From Zygnema cylindricum (Eukaryota > Streptophyta > Zygnematophyceae > Zygnematales > Zygnemataceae), in the NCBI GenBank assembly GCA_037447655.1, contig JBBHKE010002821.1, positions 1 through 12,074 on the forward strand: a stretch of DNA of 12,074 nucleotides, in the 5' to 3' direction. Below are positions 1 through 9,130 of this stretch, one piece after another. Numbering within the stretch: the first letter of the stretch is position 1; each line of letters starts with the position of its first letter. Below the pieces are notes generated by a model. That model had not been told where the DNA came from, did no database searches, and saw only the letters and a list, made by a program, of their open reading frames with translations. A program made the translations under genes and the position numbers.

Positions 1-567
1 ATAAATATAGGGATTATCTAGAGTTCTTGGTGTCTAAGGAGCCCTGTTGAGAAATTTATGCGAAATGAAAAGGTACAGGAATATAAAGAAAGGGTTTTAT
101 GTAAACGTTACATGGTTACGCCGAAGAGGGACGTTTCGGAATTCACTGGATATTCTAGAATATAGCAGAGAAAAATGATGAGTCTATTAAAAAAGAAAGA
201 GAGGGAAAACATTGAAACCAACTGAAACGCACATCAATCTGGACTTCTGGTGTAGTAAGCCATTCTAAAACCCAACCAACAGTAATTACATATTAGGATG
301 AGCAAGTTAAATTATGTGTGCAGCCTGTTTAGTTAAAACCCCGTTCTAATGAAAACTAACAGTTTTTTTTAACTCAACATTAGCAAATTTTCATCGGTAC
401 AAATCTTTCCACACTATTTGATGTGTGGTCATTTGTTTTCTCACGAAGGTCAGGTTAATGGAAGTGAACAGCTTTATAAATCGACATTCTCAAACTTTGA
501 TTGATACACCTCACTTGTTTTGTTCTTCCTCGCTATTGAATGTGTACTCATTTGTTTTCTCTTGTAG
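1..567 (+). other. probable intron / upstream part of CBS-domain gene
   Basis: This AT-rich stretch has no open frame I recognise. It ends in a pyrimidine-rich tract and an AG at 566-567 that fit a 3' splice site for the CBS exon, so at least its right part is probably intron. A short ATG-started frame near 114 encodes about 17 residues and resembles nothing I know. The donor and the earlier exons are not visible and probably lie left of the window. Confidence 0.5.
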
Positions 568-569
568 GT
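414..569 (+). repeat. duplicated splice-acceptor region, two copies 119 bp apart
   Basis: Positions 414-450 and 533-569 align without gaps over 37 bases, with about 30 identities. The core TCATTTGTTTTCTC is identical in both. The right copy carries the presumed real acceptor (TTGTAG, ending at 567). The left copy has an AG at the equivalent place (CGAAG). This is a direct duplication of an intron 3' end, with the left copy probably inactive. Confidence 0.6.
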
Positions 570-807
570 TATGGATTTTTTGAAGGAAATGTCCGGAGTG
601 GGGGTGGTCCGACCTCCCATAGCTTGTCGACCGACTTCCCCTCTTGCGGAAGTAATGGCGAATGCGATATTAACAAAAGTTCATCGAGTTTGGATTACAG
701 ACGAGAATGGAATTGCAATAGGAGTTGTCACATTTACTGATATAATTGGAGTCATTAGAACCTATTTCATGAAAAATATGAGTGGACAATGTAGGGATTT
801 GGTTTAG
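568..807 (+). CDS. CBS-domain protein, last exon (SnRK1 gamma / CBSX-like), partial
   Basis: This is the C-terminal exon of a CBS-domain protein. CBS pairs bind adenine nucleotides, and in plants they occur in SNF1-related kinase gamma subunits and CBSX/PV42-type regulators. The frame starts right after the AG at 566-567 with GTT ATG and ends at TAG 805-807, about 79 residues. The visible core is the typical second half of a CBS motif: RPPIACRPTSPLAEVM, a helix ending in TKVHRVWITDENG, the strand IAIGVVTFTDII, then a helix ending in GVIRTYF. The HRVWxxDExG and GVVTFTDII blocks are the strongest evidence. One CBS domain is only about 60 residues, so the rest of the protein must be coded upstream. 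The ATG at 571 is most likely an internal methionine, because the exon has a good acceptor and is too short to be a whole gene. The exact subfamily is not resolved. Confidence 0.75.
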   Translation, partial: VMDFLKEMSGVGVVRPPIACRPTSPLAEVMANAILTKVHRVWITDENGIAIGVVTFTDIIGVIRTYFMKNMSGQCRDLV

Positions 808-1122
808 GTCCCGACCGTTGCAAAAAACGATGTCGCCATAATGTTCACAAATAGTGTGGAAGTTGAAAAAAAGACATCAATCTTGAGAAGAAGTGTTCAA
901 TGGTAGATTGGAGATTTGGTAGAGTTGGTGTTGATAGAAATTTTATATGGTGTGGATGGAAGAATAACTGGTTTGCTCGTCATTTTATAAAAAAAAATGT
1001 AGAGAAGTGTCGTTAAGTAGTAATTACCTTCAGTTTTAATAGTTACACCATTTCCCTTTTTGTAACATTGGTTTTTCTGTGTCTCAACCGTTTTTGGCTT
1101 TTAGCGAAATGTCAGAAGGACT

Positions 1123-1146
1123 GATTGTGATTGTGATTGTGATTGT
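1123..1146 (+). repeat. GATTGT hexamer, four perfect copies
   Basis: Four head-to-tail copies of GATTGT occupy exactly 24 bases, in AT-rich spacer directly left of the 1163-1300 duplication. Confidence 0.9.
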
Positions 1147-1162
1147 TGACTTTAATGGCGCT

Positions 1163-1300
1163 CAATGTTCGAAAATCTTTGATGTATTGACTATTTTATG
1201 ATCCGATACATTTCTGTACTGTACGGCATAAAATTCACAATGTTCGAAAATTTTCGATGGTTTACGATCCGGTACAGGTCCGTACTGTACGGAGTATACA
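1163..1300 (+). repeat. imperfect tandem duplication with palindromic GTACTGTAC motif
   Basis: CAATGTTCGAAAAT occurs at 1163 and again at 1238 (offset 75). Downstream in each copy, ATCCGATACA/ATCCGGTACA is followed by CGTACTGTACGG-like sequence at 1201-1226 and 1267-1292 (offset 66). The second half therefore lost about 9 bases relative to the first. No coding sense was seen. Confidence 0.7.
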
Positions 1301-2459
1301 TTGCACGATCAGATAGATCAGGTCAGACCACGCCAGATAAGACAATCCATGATCTGATTCTCTGTCATATCATGCCAGATTGTTTTGTGTTACGACATAC
1401 ATATTGTGATGCATGGTCTGCCATATGGCGAGAGTGCACATAATATGTACTTGTTTTGAACACGTCATAAGTGTTGTGTATCGGCAAGAAACGTATCGCG
1501 ATAAAACCAATGTCAGCTTTCATCTTTGACTCTTTGCTAATTTAAAGATTACGAATTTAACAATTACGAATATACAATCATATTTTACTAAGCAATGAAC
1601 TTAATGTATGGCACGCTTTTATTTTATAATAATGTAGGTGCAACAATCAGGAAAGTTTCAAACTTTCTACCCTAAAAAAAAAAAACTAACTGTTCTTGAA
1701 CATAACATATTTTTTACAATCTGGAATACTTGAAAGTAAAAAAGGTTAAGCGCTTCCATCAGTTACCAACATGACGCTTTATCGAAAAAAATTTAAGTAG
1801 GTTTTTGTGTGAGGTTTGTCATCTCTTTATGTTCTTCATTATTTATGTCTTGTTTAAGTAACATACTTATATCACCTTCATTAAGACAACCAGAATTGAA
1901 AAAAGAACTACCACTAAGATGTGCAATAAAAAGTAATGACATTCAGCTATGTACTACGTACTATATGCTTTCGCAGTACAATAAACCAGCACTTTGTTTT
2001 TTTTTTTTCCCGGAACTATGTGCTAAAATAGGACCAGATAGGAATGAGAAAACGCATTTTTAAGGTGAAAATATTCTACTAGTAAACTTTGGAACCATTG
2101 TATCTGCAGATTGATAGTTTTTTCCCCCGCGGTTCAAATCAAAAATTTCAAGAAAAGAAATTCTTTTTGACCAAAATATTATATAAATAAGTCCTTGAGA
2201 TGACTTGAAAGTCAGTCGAAAAATCAGTGTGCTTAATATGGCAAAAAAAAAAAACAAAAATGACATGAGAACTTAGCAATTTTCTGAGAAAGGAGAATTC
2301 TACTACTCTTTGTTAATCCGTGTTTAATTTTATTCAAAAAAAGTTAATTCAATCACAAATTCCTGGAATTTTTTAGCCCACATTCATCCATATCTTTAAA
2401 TCATCATCCTCAACACTTTACAAGTCCAAATTCCTTTACCAAATGGCTTTACCAAGGAA

Positions 2460-2600
2460 TTATCCCTTTTCCCTTTCCTTTCCCTTTCTTTTCCTTTTCC
2501 TTTTCAATTCCTTTCCCTTACTTTTCCTTTTCAATTCCTTTCCCTTAACTTTTCCTTTTCAATTCCTTTCCCTTTCCTTTTTCCTTTTTTTTTTCTCTCC
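2460..2600 (+). repeat. CTTTTC-rich tract with 27-28 bp minisatellite
   Basis: The whole tract is pyrimidine on the + strand. Within it TCAATTCCTTTCCCTT recurs at 2504, 2531 and 2559 (periods 27 and 28), giving three units of a CTTTTC-type minisatellite. The open frame it creates (Phe/Leu/Ser/Pro) is an artefact of composition. Confidence 0.85.
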
Positions 2601-3240
2601 ACACTCAAGTCTAAAAAACATTATACCATGAACCAAAAATATAATTCCATACAAAATCCGTCTTGCAAAAATTCTCTTGTGAAAAACAAGTGATAAATTA
2701 CTACTCACTACTCTATATGGGAATTAACAATTCCCACACATCTCCTGACAATCTCTAAACACATAAGTGCTATGAGATTGTTCCTTTGTCGAGAACTTTT
2801 GGCCAACTATAGAATCATTTCTTCATTTCGCTCTATTTTTTTGTCTTCAAATTTCTTCTCCTTTATTTTCTTTTCTTTTTTCTCTTCATTGATTCTTTTG
2901 TTTCCGCATTTGTCTTCCTCGTTATCGTTTTTACAATGCCCAGTATGGTTGAAAAATGATTTTGACAAATCACTAAAGTTAAAAAGAGTAAGCCAAATAT
3001 CTACTCAATAACTCTTTTTTTGAAACTAATTCCAAGTCCGTTTCAAGTTAACGTCCAATAATACACTCAGAAATAGTTAGTTCTAAAATGGACAAAAATG
3101 CCACCCTAATACTAACATGAAAAGTGTGGTTTTAGTCCAAATTAGGTATTTCCTCACACCCACTCTCCCTGCCCCTCACCCTCTCTGCGTTTGGAGAGAA
3201 ACAACTCAACTTTGAAACATTACTCATATATGCTTCAATG
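2601..3240. other. AT-rich spacer between minisatellite and kinase 3' end
   Basis: No gene seen. A T-rich segment around 2830-2920 gives a spurious open frame on the + strand. On the - strand this region lies downstream of the kinase stop codon and its likely poly(A) signal. Confidence 0.6.
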
Positions 3241-3243
3241 GTT

Positions 3244-3249
3244 TTTATT
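3244..3249 (-). terminator. candidate poly(A) signal AATAAA for the receptor kinase
   Basis: TTTATT on the + strand reads AATAAA on the - strand, about 320 bases past the kinase stop. The position suits a plant 3' UTR, but the hexamer is common in AT-rich DNA and plants use loose signals. Confidence 0.35.
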
Positions 3250-3565
3250 TCAAATACTGATATAAATAGAATGACCATTATTTTCTTGTTAATAACTTCG
3301 AGAAATGGTTAACAGGCTTCTGCTCCATCTTGCTTAGTAATATATTAAGTTTAATTTTTAACTTTATATGATATCATAATAACAAACGCCAAAACGAGCA
3401 GATAACCAAATCTAATCAAATTCTCAGACACTTCTTACTTCCTACCTCCTGTAATCAAAATTATACTTAATACCCATGATTCCTTGTCCAAAAAAGGACC
3501 GAAAATACCTTCTCTTTCCGCTCATACGTCTCCCACACATAAATAACATTCCGCTATAACATCGC

Positions 3566-6500
3566 TCAGTCATCCTTTATTCCTTCGCCAAATTCCTCCA
3601 AATTATCGAGTGTGTGAAGAACTTCCTCCATGGTCGGTCGATCCTTAGGATTTCGAGCCGTACACGCGATACCCAATTTCAGAACTGCAAGAATTTCTTT
3701 CCTATACTCTCCTCCTCCGTCTAAATTAGGGTCAATCACATCATCCACAGGACTTGATTTCGCCCATTGTGACATCCCACTTTGCATTTTTTGATCGATA
3801 GGAAGCTTCCCGCTAACTAATTGTAAAAGAACCACTCCATATGCGAACACATCACTTTTTGTCGAAGCTTGTCCTTTTGACGCATATTCCGGAGCCAAAT
3901 ACCCAATTGTACCCAATAGCTTTGTCGAGATGTGGGTTTTCTTCGTATCGACCATTTTCGCCAATCCAAAATCGGCAACATGTGCTTGCATTTCAGAATT
4001 CATAAGAATGTTCCCGGGTTTCATATCTCTATGAATAATATAGGGAACACAATTGTGATGCAAATACTTAAGTCCTCTTGCAACTCCATGGGCCACAAGG
4101 AGACGAGTTCGCCAATCCACTCCTTTTCTGAGTAACATGTCAAGATCTCCTCCTGGGAGGAATTCGTAGATTAGAAGACATTCATTTGAAATCGGGTCAT
4201 TGTAACTTGCCGTTAAAGTTACTAAATTTTTATGTCGAATACTGCCCAAAGTCTTCATTTCGGCTTCAAATTGTACATCTCCTTGAGTACCCCCTCGCGT
4301 GAGTCTCTTTACAGCAAATACTCGGTCTTCTGCCACTTCCGCTCTGAAACCCGAAAAAAAAAACAAGTTGAAGCACGGACATAGGTTATGCAATATAACT
4401 TTTTTTTTTTTCAGTCGGGGGTCAGTTTTCAGGCACTTTATTGACTTCAAAAGTTATTCTGAATTCCATGGCTTGTGCAATATAAAAATCAGCTAACATT
4501 CAGAGATTCTCGGGTCCATTTTGTGGAAATGATTAAAGCTTATGTTTTATATGAAGATTATCAACATGAAAGCAAAAAAGGGCTGAAAAGCTGATTTCCT
4601 TCTTTAAGGCCAAGATGAAAATCAAATTATTCTGAGACAAAAAAACAAGCCCCGGGCAAGATATCTGGCTAAAACACAAAAATACGGAGCCAATCAGATC
4701 AGGAAAAATGAATGGCAAAGCATTTTCTTTCCCATCCTTCATCCCACATACCAGTATATGTACAAAATTAACATTCCATAGAATAAACAATGTTTTCGCA
4801 CCTGTAAACGGAGCCGAAACCTCCTCGTCCCAACAAACACTCATCGCTAAAATTATTTGTTGCCCGAACAATGTCCTCAATTGTGAGATCAAAGTCGAGA
4901 GTTTGGAAAATGAGAAACTTTCCATCGGCCGAGGTGGTAAAGGACATTTCGGCCGGTCCAGAATAATCCATGGATTTCTCCGTATCTTTCTCTTCTGGAT
5001 ATTTTGCAACTTTTCTGGCAAAAACGAACCAAAGAGTCCCTAAAATTACTAACAACAGGATTCCTCCTCCCAAAGCAATGCCCACAATGGCTCCTGCTGA
5101 GAGACTATTTCCAGAATTTTTAGATGAAGAAGTAACTGAGGGAGGAGGACTATTTGGACAAGCTGGGAGGGATAACCCTCCACAGAGACCTAAATTGTTA
5201 CTAAAAGAAGAGACATTTTCGAGGTTTATAGGAATCTGTCCTGTCAAGAAATTGTTGGAAACATTGAAGTAGGTCAGATTAGTCAAATTGTTATAGCTCG
5301 CGGGAATGGTTCCGCTGAGATTGTTTTGTGAAAAGTCAAGAAAGGTCAATTTTGCCACAGTGGAGAAATTGGTGGCAATGGGTCCTGACAGCTGATTGGA
5401 AGAAAAATCCACATAGGTCAAGTAATCAAAGCCCTGGAAAGTGGGAAGACTCTCGGAGAGGTAATTTTTGCTCATATCTATAACTCGCAAAACTGTAGGA
5501 AGGTTTGGAATAGAACCACTAATTGTATTGTTAGAGAAGTTCAGGTTTTGAAGAGCTCTTATTGGAACAAGACTAGGAAGAGCACCAGAAAAGGCATTAT
5601 TTGCAAGATTTAACTTGACCAACTGAGAAGCTCCACTGAGATTAGATGGGAGGGAACCAGAAAAAGAGTTGTTTTGTAAATCCAGTTCTATCAAATTTTT
5701 TGGGTAAACAAAGGTGTTTTTTGGGAGTGGTCCGAGCAAGCGGTTTCCACGAAGAAGTACCCTGGTTACAGAAGAACTGTTTAAAAAACGTGAACCGAGG
5801 GATCTGTTGAGATTGTTGTAACTGAGGTCAAGAATCGTCAAATTTCCTGGTGTAAATAGAGTCGAAGGAACGGTTCCATGTAGTGAATTGAAGCTCAAAT
5901 CTATTACTCCCAGATTTTGTGCCTTTGTCCCCAGATTCTGCGGAATGGTTCCGGTAAAGGAATTCGAGGAAAGATTTACAGTGGTGAGTTTAGACCAGTC
6001 TATAATAACTGGAATATTTCCGCTGAAATTGTTGTTTGCGAGATTGAGTGTTTCCATTCCAGGTTGGTTGGAAAACACACCAATACTTCCGTTGAAGAAG
6101 TTGGATTGAAGAGAAACCACATTTAGAGGGCAATTAGCGAGAGAGGAGGGAAGTGGCCCGGAAAGCGAATTATTTTCAGCCAAAAGAATTTCAATCGGGC
6201 TGTTGAAATCAGGAAGAGATCCTGTGAAATTGTTGTTAGACAGTGTTAATTGTACGACGTCAGCGAGTTCGGAAAATGATGTAGGAATTTCCCCTGACAG
6301 TTGATTATTGTCTAAAACTAGCTCTTGTAACGACGCTATGTTCCCTAATTCCTTTGGAATTGTTCCTGAGAGACGATTATTACTGAAAGTCAGTTGGCCC
6401 ATAAAGCCACATTTAGCAATTTCAGAAGGAATACTTCCAGTAAACCTGTTATCACTAATATCTAACTCATAAATGGCATCGTTTTTTGAACACAGAGCCG

Positions 6501-8076
6501 TTAAGAAGCTTGTAATATTTGAATCGTAAGCATTTTTGGAAACACTCAATGTAAAAAAATAGCCATTTACAAGCTCAAGAGGAATTTCCCCTGTCAGAGT
6601 GTTTGATGAAAGATCCAAAACGGTGAATAAAGGAGTTACATTGAAATTCCCAAACTCCGATGGAATACTTCCATTCAAATTGTTATCACCTAAATTAATT
6701 TCTTCAAGAGGTAAATTTGCAAGTATTCCAGGAATTGGACCAATAAGGTTGCAGGTTTTACATGATAATTTCTTCAATCCCTTCGGCCAATCAGACGCTT
6801 TTGTCGGAAGAGTCGAAGGAGACAAATTGTGATTACCCATCTCAAGAGATGTCAAATTAGTTAAATTCCCCAACCACGAAGGAAATTTCCCCGTAAAATT
6901 ATTGGTTGTTAGGAGGATTTCCTTTAAAGACTTGAAATTCCTAAATGGTAGTTTATCCATTTCTCCACTAAATGAATTCCCCCCAACATTGAGAATTTTC
7001 AAAACCCTAAAATTTGAAATAGCTTCCAATGTTCCATTCAGTCCAATCCCATTCAAATTTAGAGAGGAAATTAAATTCAAATTTGACCAACTTTCCGGGA
7101 TCGAACCCGAAAACTGATTCCCCGCCAAATCCAAAAAAGTCAACGCCGTAAAATTTGAAATAACCTCCAATGTTCCATTCAGTCCATTAGAGTTCAAATT
7201 TAGAGAGGAAATTAAATTCAAATTTGACCAGCTTTCCGGGATTGAACCCGAAAAAGAATTTCCTGAGAGATCCAAAAATGTCAAAGCCTTAAAATTTGAA
7301 ATAACCTCCAATGTTCCATTCAGTCCATTAGAGTTCAAATCTAGAGAGGAAATTGAATTCAAATTCGACCAACTTTCCGGAATCGAACCCGAAAAAGAAT
7401 TCCCGGAAAGGTTCAGAAAAGTCAACGCCTTAAAATTTGAAATAACCTCCAATGTTCCATCCAGTCCAATCCCATTCAAATCTAGAGAGGAAATTGAATT
7501 CAAATTCGACCAACTTTCCGGGATCGAACCCGAAAAAGAATTCCCCGACAAATCCAAAAAAATCAACGCCCTAAAATTTGAAATAACCTCCAATGTTCCA
7601 TCCAGTCCAATCCCATTCAAATCTAGAGAGGAAATTGAGCTCAAATTTGACCAATTTTCCGGAATCGAGCCCGACAAATAATTCCCGGAAAGGTTCAAAA
7701 AAGTCAACGCCGACAAATTTCCGATACTGGGCGGCAAAATCCCCTCTAGTACGGACTCCTCTGGAAGTACCAAACTCAGCTTAACAATCCGTACGATGCC
7801 GTCTACTTTTTGGCAATCTAAGTACAATGTTGATCCTGTACTTTTGTTGTACGGCTGCCAGCAACAAGCTTCCGTGACATTGGTCGGATCCCATCCGGGC
7901 AGCGCGTCCTGAAAATTTTCGAAAGCGGGCAGGGCTTCCGCGAGAGCCTCCGCATCCACACTAAAAAGGGTGAGACTGCATTTGGCGGAGGTTTTTGTGA
8001 CGGCGAAAGAAAAAAAGTAGACGGCCGCTAGGAAAAGGTGACGGAATGGCCATGGGCGGCAGGCGAAAGAGGACAT
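3566..8076 (-). CDS. leucine-rich-repeat receptor-like kinase, two exons (8076..4802, 4343..3566)
   Basis: Plasma-membrane receptor kinase of 1350 aa in this model. Exon 1 encodes, in order, a signal peptide (hydrophobic LFLAAVYFFSFAV, about residues 13-25), an LRR N-terminal cap with a Cys pair (ACCWQ...LDC), a long run of plant-type LRRs (LxxLxLxxNxLxGxIP), a closing CGG...PAC pair, a membrane helix (about 996-1017) and a juxtamembrane segment. The kinase begins there with GRGGFGSVY (about 1083-1091). Exon 2 supplies catalytic Lys in FAVKRL (about 1104), HRDMKPGN (Asp about 1198, Asn about 1203), DFG (Asp about 1216) and APE (about 1242). The core residues I checked are present and it is an RD kinase, so probably catalytically active. 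I chose the ATG at 8076 because it directly precedes a clean signal peptide. An in-frame ATG at 8361 would add 95 residues of Pro/Ser/Leu/Phe low-complexity sequence, which looks like CT-rich leader. The ligand is unknown. Kinase motifs suggest the LRR X/XI-like groups, but I cannot fix the subfamily. Confidence 0.92.
4344..4801 (-). other. intron of receptor kinase gene (458 bp, phase 2)
   Basis: On the - strand the donor is CAG|GTGCG (GT at 4801-4800) and the acceptor is a T-rich tract ending TTTCAG|AGC (AG at 4345-4344). Joining AG + A rebuilds an Arg codon and gives GSVYR followed by AEVAEDRVFAVKRL, a continuous kinase N-lobe. Reading through the donor instead gives a stop after a few unrelated residues. 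The intron falls between the glycine-rich loop and the catalytic lysine. Confidence 0.92.
7007..7711 (-). repeat. 141-bp in-frame tandem array, five copies, in LRR coding region
   Basis: CCAATGTTCCAT on the + strand recurs at 7026, 7167, 7308, 7449 and 7590, exactly 141 bases apart. The unit encodes 47 residues, i.e. two LRRs: one of the SGSIPESWSNLNSISSLDLN type and one of the G(I/N)GLDGTLEVISNF type. Copies are nearly identical at DNA level, with variation mostly at a few codons (NGIG versus NSNG, LDG versus LNG). The N-terminal copy (ENWSNLSS) and the C-terminal copy (LEAISNFRVLKILNV) are the most diverged. The near-identity points to recent unequal crossing-over or conversion. Confidence 0.95.
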
Positions 8077-8078
8077 GG

Positions 8079-8335
8079 AGAGGGGAAGGGAGGGAAGAGG
8101 GAGGAAAGAAGGGGGAAGGGGGAGAGGGAAAGGGAAAAGGGGGAGGGAGAAGGAGAGGGAAAGGAGCGAAGAAAAAGAGGAAGGGAAAGGTTGAGGGAAA
8201 AGGGGAAGGAGAGGGAAGGAATTGAGAGAGATCGGGAGGAAAGGAGAAAAAGAGACCTCCAGTAGGAGCGGGGAAGGAGAGAGAGAGGGAAGGAGAGGAG
8301 GGAGGAGGAAAGAAGGAGAGGGTGGATGAGAATGG
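8079..8335 (-). promoter_or_regulatory. CT-rich leader (probable 5' UTR) of receptor kinase
   Basis: About 250 bases are almost pure purine on + (pyrimidine on the gene strand), in CCCTTT/CTCTCC-like runs. They lie directly upstream of the chosen start. Absence of TA-containing codons leaves more than one frame open, explaining the spurious Pro/Ser/Leu/Phe frames. CT-rich 5' leaders are common in plants. The transcription start probably lies near or above 8340, but no TATA box was identified. Confidence 0.6.
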
Positions 8336-8370
8336 AGTCTGAGAATTTGTGTCAGTGCCAATCTTTTCTA

Positions 8371-8582
8371 GGGTTTGACATTTTTCGGGCAGTCGAAGTA
8401 CAGTACTTTTTTTTTCATCACACAAACTTTCGATTTTAAAATCGTGACATCACGATTGACGTGACATCACGATCGACGTGACATCACGATCGACGGGGAT
8501 ACGTTTCGATTGCTTGATTCAGAAAAAGATCGAACGGTCGATTACAAAGCTTAAAGTGACTGCCCGAAAAATGTTTAAACTC
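8371..8582. mobile_element. 212-bp MITE-like element A with about 24-bp TIRs, TA-flanked
   Basis: The left end at 8371-8394 (GGGTTTGACATTTTTCGGGCAGTC) is matched in inverted orientation by 8558-8582. CATTTTTCGGGCAGTC is perfect, and the outer bases match with a few changes and one indel. TA lies directly outside both ends (8369-8370 and 8583-8584), as expected for a Tc1/mariner-type target duplication. There is no coding capacity. Inside are a 14-bp perfect palindrome (8431-8444) and the 17-bp x3 array. It begins only 10 bases upstream of the distal in-frame ATG of the kinase. Confidence 0.7.
8443..8493 (-). repeat. 17-bp tandem repeat x3 with TGACGTGA / ATCGTGA..TCACGAT motifs
   Basis: Three contiguous units of CGTGACATCACGAT(T/C)GA occupy 8443-8459, 8460-8476 and 8477-8493 and differ at one base. 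Each unit or junction holds a TGACG core and the near-palindrome CGTGA-CA-TCACG, which resemble bZIP (TGA/as-1-like) sites. It lies about 370-420 bp upstream of the preferred kinase start, within MITE-like element A, so it could act as a transposon-borne enhancer. Binding is inferred, not shown. Confidence 0.75.
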
Positions 8583-8602
8583 TAATTATGATTGGCGGTG
8601 TA
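8582..8602. mobile_element. remnant right end of MITE-like element B family
   Basis: These 21 bases match the right end of element B at 18 of 21 positions, including the block GATTGGCGGTGTA. They abut the right boundary of element A, so A may have inserted into an older B copy, or this may be a stray end. The rest of that copy is not recognisable. Confidence 0.45.
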
Positions 8603-8907
8603 GTTTGGACTCTACGGAAGAGATGCCAAAAAAAACGACAGAGGATTCTGTCCAGCAAATCCGTACATAGGGAATCATATAAAAGCGAATATTTCCCTGA
8701 ATTCTGCGAAGCTGTCCAAAATTGCAATTATTTAGTTCTGACACGTCACAAGTAACAGAATCCAGTTAAAAGTCGACGCAAAAGGAAAAAGTACGGTTTT
8801 GTCAACAACTCTTTCCCTTGTGTACCTTTAGGCCACTTTTCGAGTAATCGTGTGATTGAGCAATTCGGTCCGGATCAGTATAGTACTGTACTTTAAAGTA
8901 CTGAACA
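8603..8907. other. upstream flank of kinase gene between elements A and B
   Basis: No coding region was found. A CACGTC-type core (TGACACGTCACA, near 8738-8749) could be a bZIP-type site. A 14-bp palindrome GTACTTTAAAGTAC sits at 8888-8901, beside AGTACTGTACT. Confidence 0.5.
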
Positions 8908-8910
8908 GTA

Positions 8911-9127
8911 CACCGCCAATCGCTATTAGCGTGTAGGTTTGATTAGCGTATACTATTATTTAGCGTGGTGTACGCTAATTGGGAATTTGGAAATTTTGGA
9001 AGAAATCGATTACTCTAATTAAGAATTAGGGCTTTTTTTAAATAGTGTGGATAATTCTATTTGAGAATAAAAACAAAAAAAAGCGGGACGGGATTAGCGT
9101 ACACAACGCTAATAGCGATTGGCGGTG
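8911..9127. mobile_element. 217-bp MITE-like element B with perfect TIRs, TA-flanked
   Basis: GTACACCGCCAATCGCTATTAGCGT at 8908-8932 is the exact reverse complement of 9106-9130. If the flanking TA dinucleotides (8909-8910 and 9128-9129) are the target duplication, the element starts CACCGCC and ends GGCGGTG. A second, inner inverted pair, GTGTACGCTAAT at 8968-8979 and its complement at 9093-9104, repeats the subterminal motif. The interior is AT-rich without a transposase frame, as in non-autonomous Tc1/mariner-type MITEs. The ends do not match the usual Stowaway consensus as I know it. Confidence 0.85.
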
Positions 9128-9130
9128 TAC

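Larger units (their letters stand above)
808..2454. other. AT-rich spacer; 3' flank of CBS gene and intergenic DNA
   Basis: No convincing coding region on either strand; all open frames are short and of low complexity. The first roughly 200 bases after the CBS stop are presumably its 3' UTR, but no canonical AATAAA is present. Small structures inside include a hexanucleotide run, an imperfect 66-75 bp duplication, and a hairpin at 1651-1667 (GAAAGTTT, one-base loop, AAACTTTC). Confidence 0.6.

Noticed and set aside
4533-5021. 162-codon open frame on - across the kinase intron and exon 1 end
   Set aside because: It runs in another frame through known kinase coding sequence and on through the intron, with no recognisable domain.
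5888-7117. several + strand open frames opposite the LRR region
   Set aside because: They are antisense shadows of the repetitive LRR coding sequence. The repeated peptides mirror the 141-bp array.
7007-7711. regular 141-bp repeats considered as a CRISPR-like or satellite array
   Set aside because: The units are contiguous coding sequence in frame with LRR consensus residues and have no unique spacers.
7961-8425. 154-codon open frame on - overlapping the kinase leader
   Set aside because: It is an alternative frame of the same pyrimidine tract and kinase exon, with the same low-complexity Pro/Ser/Phe composition, and is open only because TA is absent.
8371-9127. inverted repeats considered as LTRs or a microRNA hairpin precursor
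   Set aside because: The repeats are inverted and only about 24 bp, so not LTRs. The interiors are not complementary over a long arm, so a miRNA foldback is unlikely.
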